A stretch of 46,527 bases of DNA from Candidatus Omnitrophota bacterium (GCA_026387355.1 JAPLLW010000017.1:1-46527); one strand, 5' to 3'; counted from the stretch's first letter, positions 21,801-36,800 are shown. Translations and numbers: made by a program. The notes: generated from the sequence alone by a model not told the origin.

Positions 21801-24800
21801 CAAAATAGGGGCTTTTCGATTAATTCCCTTTAATCTATTTTTGGCTAACATAACAAACTCATAAATCCACTCATAACAAGTTCTGCAAACATGGTATTTC
21901 TTACGGTAATCACTATTATTCAAAGGCCCCCATAAGATAGCTCCATACGTACTAAACTCTTTAGCACAAAAACTACACTTAGGACTAATCATTCCCAATA
22001 TCGGTAACACAAGAAGCATCTTCCAGCCGAATAAAAACAAACCGGCAACAAGAAACATGCTTAATAAACCGAAATTTTCACCAATGACCTTAATAATTCC
22101 TTCGGGAGTAAATTTAAAATAATTTAAAAGGTCGCTTATTGAACCTGATGCCCCATATTCAAAGCCATGACCTTTTAAGCGTATTAACTTTTTGCTGCCA
22201 TGCTCCAAAATTGCTTTTGCTACTAGCGACTCTAGAATCACCGGATTTCCGTTATACAATGTCAATACCGGTACACCCTCGTCTAGCAAATCAACAAAAC
22301 CAGCATCGAGATTCTTAGGATTTGAGATAGCGATAACCTTTGCGCGCCTGCCTTGCTTCTCTAAAAGTTTACTGGTTTCAATTGCCTGGCTAACAAAGAA
22401 TCCGCTCCCAACAAAAATTACATCGGGCCTTGGCTTTACTGCGACCGGATCATAGACTAAATTATATCCCTTGATTACATCATATCCGCTAGGCCTTACT
22501 ATCGCTGGAACCGGCACAATATTTGTCCTTATGTAGACGGGCCCGCGCGGCTCAGAGAGCGCCCAGTTAAGGCAATCAAATAAATCGCGCTCATCAGCCG
22601 GTTCAAGATAGGTTATATTTGCCATAGTCGCAATCAGCCCAGGTTGACCGGTTGATTGATGAGTTGGCCCATTAAACAAACCGCAGATTCCGGCATCGCA
22701 AGTAATAAATATCACATTACTCTTTCCTTGCGCGCATACGTGGATCTGATCAGCTGCGCGGTATAAAAATTCATCTCCGATAAACACAACTACGCGCGCC
22801 TGCGGATCAGTGACAGAAATACCATGTGCTGCGGCAATCATATGCTGCTCTTTTAAACCCACATCCATGTACGATCCTAAGCTCTTAAGCGTATCGGTAC
22901 TAATTCTAAATGAAGGCAGAAAATCAGCAGCAAGTGAGTGGATTTTAAATGGCGCTCCCTCAGACTCAAATTTTGCGGCAAGAGCCTTGAAATAATCAGG
23001 TAGAGTTTTAACCATGTTATCGTATTGTTTGCCTTCAACCTGAATTGCTACTGGATAAATAGATTTAGAATGATACGAAGTATCTGCTACAGGAATAATC
23101 TTTTCTTGAGCTTTCTGAATAAACGCAGGCATATCAACAACGCCAAAACGCTCCTGCTCCTTATCCTGTATTAAAATTAAATCATCCCAATTATATCCTG
23201 TTTTTACAAGCTCTCGTCCGCTATGAACGCCTGTTCTATGGCTTTCGATTCCCGGGATACCCTTTCCTTTAACCGTATTAGCAATAATCAAGGTGGGTTT
23301 TCCTTCGCAATAAGCTGACCTATGAGCCTCTAATACCTGGCGCATGTCGTTACCGTCGGTAATCTCTATAACGTACCAACCATATCCCTCCCATATTTTT
23401 CTTATGTCAACCGCGCTTTCAACGCAAATAGTAGCGTGGCTCAATTGCTTTGTATTTTTATCAATAACAACCACCAAGTTATCCAGCCTCTCATGAGACG
23501 CATGGCGGGCTGCTTCTGAAACATTCCCTTCCTGCTCCTCTCCATCCCCTAGATGAACATAAACCTTGTACGGCCTTCCTTCAACTTTAGCAAGATGCGC
23601 ACATCCCACTCCATAAGAAAGGAGCATACCTAAAGAACCGCTCGGCGTAATATCAACTCCCGGAATAAAATGGTAGTCTTCATGACCAGGTAATAATGTC
23701 TTGTGTTTGCGGTAAGTAAACAAGCGCTCGGCTGGGAAAAATCCGGCAAGCGAAAGAAGCGGATAACGTATCGGACCCATGTGCCCTCTTATTAAAACCC
23801 TATCGCGATTAGGATGCACTGGGTTCTTCGGATCGTAACGCAAAATACCTCCGAAATAAAGAGCGGTGAGTAATTCAACACTTGAGAGCGGCCCGCCTAA
23901 ATGCCCGGATTTTGATTCTTTAAGTATTTTATATATCCATTTACGCGCTTCGCAGGCTAAGTATTGCAAAGATCTAATCCCTTCTTCATTTTCCTGCCGT
24001 AAAAATTCTTTTTTACCCTCCAGAAAACCGCGTACAACTTGTTTTTCCTCAGTAAACGGCTCCTGGCCTTTATAGCGCACTTTCTTGCTTGCTGCCGCGT
24101 CAATATACATTGCAGCCAGCATAAGCAGAATATTTTCATCATTATCACCAAACTCTTCTTTTATTCTACGATATGCTTGAACCAATTTTTCTTTATCACC
24201 AAGATTCTTTCTAAAAATATTTCCAATCCCGTGAAGCCTAATGATCGTACTTAGCGGCTCGGAAATCTTTCCTGCCAACATTGCCACAGAATGTTCTTCA
24301 TGCCCCTTCCATTCACCGCCCAATTCAAACTTACCTATATCATGTAAGAATATAAAATCCCTTAATAGCCACTGCCTGCGTATAGCAATCTCTCTTAAAT
24401 CCACAGGCACCTTCGTATCACGTCCATCAATAACCTTTAAAAGACATTCAAACATAAAACGCAGATGGTCATTTAGAATCGGACCTTCAGCGTGTGATCT
24501 GAAAATCTGAGTGGTATTTAAAATCTCACGTGCCAGTCCATATTTAGCCAAACATAACCAGCAAAAATACTTATATCTGTCAAAATTAAGCCCATGGCCC
24601 GTAAGATATGACTTAGATATAGTAACCGGAAGCTTGCCTTGTGGCTGTAGTAGCCCAAAAATAATTTTACCCGCCGCTTCTATCGAGTGTCGGGAAGGAC
24701 TATAAGTAGCCAGGAATGCCGCGGTTTCGGGAAATTCTAATAAATCAAACGGCGCGCCTAAAGCTACAACGACAAATTGCTTCTTGTCTTTGTATTTATC

Positions 24801-27800
24801 TAGCAGTGCCCTCAAAAGTTGTTTTTGATTTTGTTTATTCTCGTGGATATCCGGCAGGTATGCGTCGTAGGTAGGTATTATGATAATATCGTAATTTTGC
24901 ACTTCAGCGATTGCAGCGGGAATAATCTTTTGCATATCCGGACCCGCTCTTATATCTTTATTGAATCTCAAATCTACCGTGTATACCGCTGAATCAGGTG
25001 AGAGTCTTTTCAAGATTTCACCGAAGCGTATATCTCTAAACCATGATTTTTCAGTAAATGCGCTCATCCACGGCTTAACATCAAGTATAAGAACTTTTTC
25101 TCTACCTTCCGAGTTTATAGGTAATAACATATTGTTATTTTTAACCAGAGTAACTGATTTCTCAGCCACCTCCCTACATGTCTCTTGTGATTCCGGTTTG
25201 TCTAATACCGCCTGCAGACCCTTGCTGGTTATTGGCTCCACCACTCCATAACGAAGCAAAACTTTTATCAGGCGCCCGAAAGATTCGTTTATCCTCTCCT
25301 GCGAGAAATCCTGCGCCATCCTCCTGGCATATTCACGGTAGCGCGAATATTCCTGCAACCTCTTTGCCGTAGAACTATACACCTCATCAGGCGGCCTCTG
25401 ATGCGTAAAATCCTGAGTAAACAACATTACATCAACTCCGGCACTAAACGCATCTTTTATCGCTTCCAGCGGATCTCTCCCCTGCATTTTATAATGCGCA
25501 ACTACAGCATCCATACTTATTCCGTCGGTAAGAATCAGGCCGTCGTATTTCAGACGGTTACGTAAAATATCAATTGCTTTTGGCGAAACCGTGACTAAAT
25601 GATCCGCATCCCAGTTTTGCGCAACTACGTGCGCCAGCATTATTGAATCTACTCCCGCCTTAATTGCCAACCTATAAGGCTTAAGGTCGTCTTCGCTAGC
25701 AATTACAGTTGCTAAACCCTGATGTCCGTCGATTGCGCTATGGCTGTATGCTGGAAAGTGCTTGGCGCAAGCCATCACTCCGCCATCCTGCATGCCTTTA
25801 ATAAATGCTGCTGCGAGAACTGCTACGCGGCCCGGCCTGCTTCCGAAAGTACGCGTCCCTACATCTCTATTATTATGCACGTCGGCTATATCTATATCCG
25901 GAGCAAAATTCCAGGCAATCCCGGATGCGCGTAATTCTTCTGCAATAAGGCGGGCTGATTTATATACCAGGTCCCTGCCTACCTTTATACTGCTAATAGC
26001 GCCTAAAGCCATGTTTCCGGGAGTAATAGTATGCTTTAAATTAAGTTCATTGAGGCGGCCACCCTCCTGATTTATAGTAAAAATGAAAGGTAGGCTAGTT
26101 CTGTTCAATATCGCGTTAATATGCTGCACTATCTCTTCTACGCTTTGCATATCGCGCTCGCATATCTGAAATGGGAATATCCCGAGATTTTGTTTGATAT
26201 CTTTATGTAGTTGTAGATCAAATCCTTTTTCTATATACGGCCATAAAAGCATAAGCATCTTCTCTTCTTTACTCAATTCTGTCATAAGCCTTTTCTCAAG
26301 ATTCTTTTCAGCTGATTTTCTGACTACCTCTGCTTCATCAGTAAGCAAAACAGTTAAAAGCTTATAGGGCGCGCGCTTGTTTCTAGCAACCATAAGCCTG
26401 GCATCTCTCTCTTCATAAGTATCATTACTAATAATTCGGCTAAGTATATCCTCGGGAGTTGCAGGATTTTTACCAAGCGCATAGCGAATAGACCACGGTT
26501 CGAAAGGCATAGCTCTTAAAACTTCAGAGTTATCGCAACACAGAGCAATTATAAACCTCAAAACTAATGAACCTTTTCCATCAGGTATTTTCTGGATATT
26601 CACAGAAGCCTTAAATGAATCCGCTTCTGAATCATAGACATCGTCTAACCCCTCAACTAAATTACCGGATTTAATCATTTTTAAAACTTCATTCCTTAAT
26701 CTATTTTTTATTCCAACAATAATTTCGGCATGCCTAAACAAACCTTCTCTTAATGCATCTACGCTTCCTAACCAGGGAATCCGTCCTGCAATTCGCGCTT
26801 GTTCTTCTTCGGAAATTACAACCGAGTTTTTGGCCACAGCTTCTGCAACATTACGTACTTCAAGATAAAAATCCAAAGCCTCCTTTATCTGACGAGTCTC
26901 TACATTAGAAAATACTTCCATGGTTTCATTTTTGTTCAGGCTTCTAAGAATTTGAGCAAGCCAGAATAGTCGGCTTACATCACGCAAGGTTCCTTCTGAT
27001 CTCTTAAAATCTATAACGTTTTTATCCGGCCGTTTCATTCCAGTGCACATAAAATTAAAAGCGAATTCTTCTAAAGGATCACGTAACAGGCGAAGCTTGG
27101 CCTCTTCCGCCATCTTCCCAATTTTTTCTGCTCCGGCTACTAGGCGCAGCTCGCTGGATCTAGCTCTATCCATAATGCTATCTAATTTTTCTTCTAATAT
27201 CCCTCTTTTTACAAAAGTCTGAATCCGCGGAGAAACTTTCTCAAAATTAATTATGCTGCCGATGTAAGAATTTAATCCTTCTGCCACTCCAGCTGGGACT
27301 GTTTCGTCTGCGTACAACACAAAATCTAGGTCTGAACCACGCACTGCCCAACCCTTAGAATGCCCGCCGTAGACGAATAGCCCAAAATTATCCCGATATT
27401 GTTGCAAATGCTCTTTTTCTAAATAATACTCGAATGCCAATGTGGCAGCAAAGACATGCAAGGCGCTTATAGAACGGGCAATGGTTAGTCCAGAAGCAAC
27501 AGAAACATGCCGTGCGGATATTTTTTGCTCCTGAGCAGCTACAAAATCTTTAATGATTTTACCCAGTTCACGATTTTTTGTACGGAATTGATTAAAATCA
27601 CGGCGTAAAGTAACTAAACCGGGAGTCATGCGTATCCTCGATATAAAATGTTTTAGAAGATACCTGGTGGCCTCCTCAAAACGCAGCCCGCAAGCTGCAG
27701 GCATATCTACCTGAAGAGAATCTTCTCCGGTACTTTCAAGCACGCTAAATCCACCCCTATGATTCGTGATTGAATAATCAATTCCTCCTTCCGAACCCTG

Positions 27801-30800
27801 ATCTCCTACGCCGGCAATAAATTCCTCCTCGATGCCACATACTTCATTCAGATATTTTATAGCCCTTCCCTTATTTACGTTAGCCAGATTCACATCAATG
27901 GTACGCAGGCTTGAGTAAGCAGTACAATCAGCATTAAGCTCTTCCTTTACTATCAGGATAACCGCTCTTCTCAACTCCTCCTTTTCTTGCGCCGTAAGAA
28001 CAGGAAGCTTAATAGAAAGTGAATAACCTGATTCCCGCTTTTCCCAGAAATCAACTTTATCCGGATAAGCTTTTTTAAGTTTAGCAAATATCCGCTGCTG
28101 GGCATCTAAATTAAATATAGGCTCTCCTGCAGGATACTCATTTATTTCAGGTTGATTTGCCCGAACTACATAGGCACCACCCTCAGGAATAAAAATCAGG
28201 AAATTAAGAAGCTCTTCCGATAGGCCTCTTCGCCTAATCTCTTCTTGAATAGTCAGCAGAATACTGAAGAGATCGCGCGAGCCTGGGCCCTTCTCAGTCT
28301 CTGAAAGCTTAAAACGACGACCAGAGGTAATGCAGACATATCTTTCTTCTGCCAGAATATCAACCAGCATCCCTACAATATCCGAAGGAATTATGCGGCT
28401 TATATCAGTCAACACACAATCAACATCAAAAATAAATGCGTCATAAATATTCTTTAAAGCAGACAATAATTTACTTCCTTCTATTTTATGCCGCCTCAAT
28501 GCGCTAGCGTAATAAGCTGCGCCAAGAGCGCTTGAAAAAGAAGTATTGTTCGCTACGCTCAAGACTATATTTCTGGTCTGTGGATAGACGGCAAGAGAAT
28601 TTCTCGCGGATTTTAATAATTCAGCCCCGAATTTACCTTTTATCGGGCCTCCGGAAACAAAAGCCTGCTCAATAGGCCAGTAATTGCAAAGTTCGATGAC
28701 CGCTTCTGCTAAATACCTACCCATAGTGTTTGCTATTGCCTTGGACTTCATTCTTTCCTTATTACTCTTATCTTCAATCTCGCAATTCATCACAATATCT
28801 CGAACCACATCCCTAATTTCAGATCCAGAGAACTTTCGTTTACGATCCCAGAGATGAGTTATACCTAATTGTGTGAAATAATAACCCAGCGCTCCCGGCG
28901 TGCCATTTTGTACACCATTGCCCTTAGAACTAATATCCACACGAAGATAATGCTGTTCTTTGCGGCCTGGCGCAGCCTTTCCGTCTGGACCGGAAAATCC
29001 GAAAGCTACACTTGAGCCTAAGCCAAGATAGGCAAGATTTCCTTTTCCGGTAGTGTGCACACCGTAAAATGTTCCGGCGACCCCATCATTGCACACCGTG
29101 AAAGCGCAATCCGCGCCAAACTGGGATTCCACCCATTTCTTAAGCTTACCCGGAATCTGCTCAATCTTTTTACCTTCAGTCTCACCGTATAAATTCCTCA
29201 GCCAGCTCCCGAATACTAGCCTATCTTTTTTAACTACTGTATTCCAAGAAATGCCTACGCCATTAATTTCTTCTATTCCTAGATTGTCCTTAATATACTT
29301 ACGCGTTTCTATTATTGCTTTCGTTAAAGCTTCGAAATACTCGGATTCCCTGGCCATTGAATATGCTCCGGGTGTGTTTTCACCGATACAAACCTCTTCG
29401 CTGTTAACCACTGCTGATTTCTTGATACTTCCGCCGCCTAAATCAATACCTATATAAGTACCGCGCTTCGAACACTTCAAAGCGGATAGTTCATTGTTAG
29501 GACTACTTGGCCGGATAACCGGTGGAGAAATATCTGATTCAGTAAATTGAACTTCAACCCTCTCGGCTCCAAAGTGCTCCTTTAGTCCGTCGATGATTTT
29601 ATCGTAATATGCATAGTCTGTGCATGACTTCTTTAACGGAGTAATCCAATCAGACGATGCCTTAATCACTACCTTAGGCCCGGCATTGTTAAGCAGTGAA
29701 TTAAAAACCCGAGCCATGACATAATCTGCGAGAGCTTCTCTCTCAAATGGAATATTCTTTGACAATTTTATGGAGAAATCATTAGAGGCGTCCACTCGCT
29801 CGCTCTCCGGAAAACTAACCTCTATAACATCAAGTTCACCATCAGCATAGTTTTTCTCATGGATGTTTCGCAGACCGCCGATTGCATACTTTATTTCATT
29901 ACGCTTAAAGATAAGGCCTTGAATAGTCTTAAATAAACCTTCTTTGGTATTAATAGAATTTAGGGCCAATTTTTCCTTAATCCAATTAGCTAGCAAGCTA
30001 CGCAGATTAAACGGCAAATGTTTGGTTTTTACGACAATGGCCTCATGAATATCCTTTCCGTCTACCGATGGCTTTACTCCGAGCTTAAAATCTATCCTCC
30101 CTACAATCGGACTTAAGCAACGATGCGCATATTGGACAAGGCTTATGCGTGAAATACGCATTCTAGCAATTGATCCGCTTTCTGCATCCCACCACCCCTG
30201 CATTAATTTACCGAGCTCTCTTTTTAATTCTTCTTTCTTGTCTTTAAAGAATGCTAAATCTTTTGCAAAAGCAAGGGCCACATGAGCCTTATCATCCATA
30301 TCATGATCCCTTATCTCAAAACCAGCTTCTTCACAAAGCCTTTTTCTTAATAAACTCAGTGTCTGCCAAGAACTTTTATTAAGCGAGCGGCCGATAAATA
30401 TAATCTCTCCGGAATCATTAAAGGTTATCCCATCGATTTTTACTTCAAAAGGCTTGGTTTCTACGATTATACTAGGTATGACCCCAAGATTTGCAGGAGC
30501 CGGAGAATCAATCGATTCTCCCGGAGCAGTATAATCTCCTCCGCGCACTGCACCGACTGTAATATGCATATGATCCGGAGTGTAAACAGTAACCATCTTA
30601 TCACCTAAGATTTCTTTAATTTTAGCGGTAACTTTTATAGCTTTATCGATAAAGTCCGCTCCGCCTTCTTCTTCTGCAAAAGAAGCGCCCATTACCATTG
30701 TCGGTCCATACACCAAAAGACCGCGCTCATTTTTCAACACGCAGTTTTCAAATTTATCAGGAACAAGTTCTACAAACTTAAGGTCGGGTTGGCTTTTTAC

Positions 30801-33800
30801 TACAGCTTTGTAAACATCCTGTATCATCCCCAGAATCGGCAAAACAATAAGTATCTTGAAGCCGAATATAGGTAAGAGACAAAGGAATGCAATGCTTAGC
30901 AACACTCTAGCAGGCCCCGACGCGGCGAGAACCTTCTTAATCGTAGGCGTTGCCGTTTCTATCTTGAGCGCTACATGGGTTCCGTTGATGCGTTTACCCA
31001 CACTTTTCACTTCCTTTGTGCGTACGTCAAAGCTTTGCCCACGCGAGTATATCTGCATGGAGGACTTAAAAACACCTGCTGATTCACTTTCAATACGATT
31101 CAGCTGTCGGGGCATGATACCTGAAATAGCATGGTCGGTCCTTGTTGCGCGGCCCGATGCTCTGTACTTCGTAATATCAAATCCTATACCACCGTCAATA
31201 ATGTGCACCTCATAACTAGCCCTACCATCATCGGATATAGTCTTACGCCATAGCGTAATAGATCGACAATCTTTTGACGCTATCCCATGACAAGCGCGTT
31301 GGTGATGATTTTCATATGCATAATACAATATAGACCATATGCGATTATATCCGACACCTGCAGCTTTAAATAAATTATAAAACTTCACCCCCTTAGCCGT
31401 ATTATAAATGATATGCTCGCGAGCATACGCCCATCCCTGTTTACTTAAGTTTCTCAAAATCACTGCTACCTTATCATTATCTTTTTTTATTAACGCCTCT
31501 CTTAAATCTTCCAAAATACCAAAATCTCCATCAGCTTTAGCTGCAGCCAACGAACTGACGCGGTCTTTCATCATCCCCAATAACGGCAGCGCAAAGAGCG
31601 CCTTCCAGCCAAATATAGGCAAGAGAATTAAGAAAAGTAAAAGAGAAGCCGCATTTGCTATTGTGCTATTCGAGAACGCTGCGATGGCAGGAGAGTTTAC
31701 GTAAAGCTTGCTTGCAGCATCTAATGAGGCTATGAATAACTGTGCTACGGCAATCGGCGTCTCTTTAGAAATTTCAATATTCGAGAATTGCGGAAGCCCG
31801 CGGGTATCCGGATTACTTTCAGTCACTCCAGAATCAACCTTAAACTGAATACACACTTTAAATAAGCTACCATTTGCCAGATGATCAGCGATAATTTCTC
31901 CCAAGGCATGACGCCTTAAATGCTGATCAATGACATTACCGAAATACTGCAACACGCCTTTTGCATCTATTACCGCATTCACATAGGCCAACCCGCCTTT
32001 GACAGTCTCACTGCTCCAAGCCTTGGCGAAAGAGCGCGTGAGATCTGCGCTAGGCACATCTTCTTTTCTAGGCCTCTCTCGATTCAAAAGCATTTTGACA
32101 TTAGCAGCGACTATATCCGGATCAATTTTACTCACGCGCGCATCTGGAAAATTAAAAGAACTTTTCAGCTCACATCTTTCGGGAAGATAATTTCCATCAC
32201 CGCGCCTTACGATGTAATAAACACTTTCAGGTGTTACTCTCGCAATAATAATCGAATGCTGTGAATTCCTTAACCAATCCCCTGCTTCAAGAATTAAAGG
32301 ATTGGCTGCGCGAATCGGCTGCGGCGCAACAGGATGTAAATTCATGGCCTCAAGGTACATCGCCTCGTGCTTTGCGATCAATTTCTCGGGATCATAGTTA
32401 GCAAGTGCGTAGTTACGTCCACTCCTACCCATTCTTCTTCTATCAAGAGGCGCCATATCTATCACTCTCTTGATTGCGCGGCTCAATCCATCTATGCGCT
32501 TATTAAAATCATCATCCCATTGAACCAAAAATCCTGTCTCTTCTGATTTTATAGATTGCCTAATATTATCTATATCGTAAGCAACTACCGGTAGCTCCAT
32601 AAGCGATGCCTCAACCGGAACCAACCCAAATCCTTCGTGATGACTCGGAAACGCCACGACATCGGATACGCCATAAAATAATCTCAGCATCTCCTGGTCA
32701 ACCGCCGGACAAAATTCTATAATATCCTGTAGCCCCAGAGTCTCAACATACTCTTTGAGGTGATCAGCGAACATTTCATTACCGGTAAAAACCTGGCCTA
32801 CAAATATGACTTTGATCTTACGATTGTATAATATTTTTAGAAGGCTGCGACTCCAGGAATGAGTACGCATGAATTTCTCAAATCTTCCTATTTTCATCGC
32901 GTCATGAACAGCAAAGATAAGTTCATCCCCGCCCTTTCCGGGAGCAATTCTATTAGGCACAAGTAAAACAAAATCATCACTAACTAATTTAAGGCCAAAT
33001 TTACGATTAAGCTTTTCTCTTGCATCATATACCTCACCACCCCTCAAGGGCCGGAGTAATTCAGAATTAATCATCGGGCCAACCGTCTCCACCCTACCCT
33101 CAAACACTTTTTTAACAGCTTCCATGACATGATCGCTTACTGTCAATACGATCGTATTTTTCCCAGCGCTTAAAGCCTGCAACATATTTTCATGGTATTT
33201 TCCATTAGAAGAATCGTTGGGTTTATAATGCTGATAAACAAGGAACGGCAAAGAATTATCTGCGGCAAACTTTGCGGTAACTGCGCCCGCCTCCCAGCCA
33301 AGATTTTGATGTATAACCAGGTTTATCTTGTATTGTTTATTTACCTTTTCTAAATCTTCGACGAGCGTTTTATCAGGGCTGGATTCTATAAGAATAATCT
33401 TATTGTTCCCAATATTAATAACGAGCTGAGGTATTTTATGCTCGCCCGTATAATGGCTAGCATTATAAATGACTATCTGAGTAAGATTATCATTACGCAT
33501 AGCCAGCATTTTTAATAGAGCGGTTAAATAGGTGCTCGTTCCTTCCTTTTCCGCGACACCTCCGCCATATACAGTCAATATAGTCTTGTTATCTAATATA
33601 TGCACTAGATGAACTGGGCCATTTTGTTTTGTCTTGGCTAAATCAGCAACATATTTTTCCATCCACGGGTCTATAGGCTTACTCGCAATTCCGACAATTT
33701 CATCGGGCGGCGCGGCGGGGGGAGACGAACTGACTCCTGCTTTCTGCAACGAAGTAAGGAACGCCTCGGTGCGGGCGATCCTCTCCTCATAAGAAGGGTA

Positions 33801-36800
33801 ACCATAGAATAATTTGAATATTTGGCTAAACGCCTGTCCCAAGGCTCCGCGATCTTCAGCTCTCTCCTTCCGGACAGATTCCTTCCAGTACGCGATACTA
33901 CCCTGCGGGTCATACCCTGCAGCCTGAGCAAACTCTACGCCCAACGCATCACACCGGAGTTCCCTTTGTATCTTGCGGGTTCTACAGAGAAGCAGGATAA
34001 TGAACGCCCCGAGAGAAATTAACCCTGTGACTAAGAGATCCGAAGCTAAAATATAAAGAGAAAGCATAATCGACGGTACCCACATAACGCCTGAGCCCGT
34101 GCGAGGATCTAAATCATGGAAGAAGTCAAACTTCATGATTCCGACTCGAGCACCCAAAGCTACGTTTGAAAGATACGGTTTACCTTTTATATATGTCCCC
34201 TTACGTAAAACCGCGTGAGCAGTCTCGTGCCCTAATAATCCGGCGATAACGTTATCGGAATAAGCCAGCAATTCCTCGCCCGCCATAAGGCAAACTCCGG
34301 GAAAACCTCTGTCATTGGTATTCCCGATAGCTCCCGCATCATATGTGGGATGGACCATGACGAACCAACGCGCATTGCGCAAGAATGGATATTTAACTGC
34401 GGCCGCGCTAAGAATCTTTCTGACGATCTCCCGGATACGCAGCTCATCCGTACGCTGGGCTTCCCATTCAAACGAAATATTTTGCATCGCGTCTAACTTA
34501 GTAAACATGCGCTCACAAAACTTTTTAAAGATAAAGGTCCAGATGAGAATCATTACTGCGGAGGAAATCTTGCAGAAAAGTATAGTGCTAATCCACGCAG
34601 GCGGCCCGTGAACCAGAATTGAAGCTAAAAATGCACTGAGCCCACCGCAGGATAAAATAACAGGCATCAAGACGAAGCCGCCATCTGAGCCGGGCTTAAG
34701 TAACTTTCCCGGCGCGGCGGCAGGCGAGCCGGAAACCTTTAATGCCGGAATGATACTGTTTATCTTGGCTAAGATTTTATCGTCCGGCTGCCACTTGCTA
34801 AGGATATTATTTCCGCATATGTCTACTGCCCATCGAGGAGTTTCAAATAGTCCGGTAAGAAGTAAAATATTGTAGCCTCTTTCAAGTTTTGCCCACCTAA
34901 GAAAACTTTCCGCGCTCCTACTTACTGGTGCGAGAGGAACGAATGCTTCAGTAATAATTAAACCTATGCCATTCCCATCTTTTTCCAATTCTAAAATCTT
35001 CTCTCTTGCCTGCTCCAGGGTCTGGGCTTCAACAACTTCGAAACCATTGTGGCGAAGCATATTTACAAACGGAACGCTCCATCCGTAATAAGGTTCTACT
35101 AAAAGTATACACGGCTTTGATAGTTGGATCGCGGGGGATTTTCCATTAGAGGCCTTACCGATTGCGCTAATACTGGCAAAACCAATGATGGAGGCGGCAC
35201 GTAAAAGTTGCGGAAGGTTGAAGCTCCCTCCTGTTAAGCTCACAAGTACCTCCTCCATCGTTGGCCCGGAAGCAGCAAGCGGCGCAAATTGAGAAACATC
35301 ATAGTCAGTCATGCGCATCAACTTGAAATTCAACAGCCAGCTCAACACAAATAGGCCTGCAGCAAGCGCAAGCATAGCCATATTTTTAACCGTCAGGACA
35401 CTTACTCCGTTAAGGCTAATTAAAGAAATGCCCTGCTCATACCAAAGCCACCCTGCCCATAAAGACATTACCGCAATACCAACGATATAGCCTACGACCG
35501 TAAGCACAATGGGTAAATAAGCGAGTGTTTGCGAATTATTAATTTCTTTCGCATATTTAAAAAGTTTTCGCCAGAATATATTCAATAGCCCCAAGGCGAG
35601 CCCTGCGCCAATGCCAATCCAGACATAAGCATTAAATCCGCCCTGTGAAAGTATTATCGGCAATACCCCACCTATGGAAATGGCTAAAGCAGAGATTATT
35701 TTCGTTCCCCAGCCCCGCCTTTCATTTAACCAAAAATAGGCAAGCGGCAGGCTGACAAAAATACCCAACTGATTAAAAGATAACATTAAAGTAGGGTGTA
35801 TGTGCGGCAGGATGGAGTAGATGAAACAGGAAACAACAGGCATAAGCAGGGCAGGAATCCAGATATAAAGCTGATTTTTACCTTTAATAGATTTGAGCAC
35901 GTCCCAAAAAACAGAGAAGCCATTTTTACTAAAATTATTATTTTTAATCAAGATAATAACGAGAAAAACAGTTCCGGCAAGCACCAAATCAAAAACGAAA
36001 ACCCAGAAACTAGATTGCACCGGCAAGAGGCTATGTTTTATAACGTTCATGAAAAATATCCCGACGGCTCCGGAAAGAGTAGCAGTGATGACTAACCAAA
36101 AACGATTGCGCTCAAGCCATGATGATATATTATTTAATACGTTCGAGAGAGTTAATGGGGCGGGCGAGCTGGTGCTATCCACTATCCCCACCGTAGCTAC
36201 GGCGAGGAGTAGGCCAATAATTGCAAACAGAATTGGCGGGGCGTGGGCAAAAACCGTAGCTAAAAATGCGGCGAGGCCACCACAGGATAAAATAATAGGT
36301 ATAAAGGCGAAACCACCTCTTAAACCAGGCTTAGGTAATTTTGCCGGCGCGGCGGCGGAGCGGGTGCGAGTTATTACCGGCAAGCTGACCCAAACAGTTG
36401 TTCCCTGGGTTAAACGTAGAGGAGCAAGAACATCTGTCGACGATAATCCTTGGTTAAACTCGGCATATTTTCCATCTACCGTAATTGAACCAACGCGCAA
36501 AGACCCGCCAAGCATATTCACCATTTCTGAGACCTCAGGCCAACCGATAGAAACTCTTCCCTGCTCATTTGTTTTAATGGTAATAAGCTCCGGCCTGCCT
36601 GATGCAGATATCACAAATTGTCCGTGCGGCATACCAGCTCCGTCGTCGCTTACGGTAATTTCAAAATTTTCGCTCCTGATCACAAATCCAACACCCTGCA
36701 TCGCCTTCCCTCCGTGAAGCAAAGCATTATTGAAGATATTATTTATCAGTGAAAATGCCCAGGTAAGCGGCATATTGAGAGTGATATTCTCCACATCCCC

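Noticed and set aside
27205-27240. KVSPRIQTFV as another family B repeat copy
   Set aside because: Only the protein string resembles RVSPRV. The DNA has neither the AGGGGACAC arm nor an inverted repeat.
35893-36717. A 274-codon plus-strand ORF
   Set aside because: It lies opposite the membrane kinase and transporter modules, which carry clear motifs on the minus strand. Its translation is low-grade (Ser/Pro/Thr/Lys mix), and no ribosome binding site or family motif is seen.
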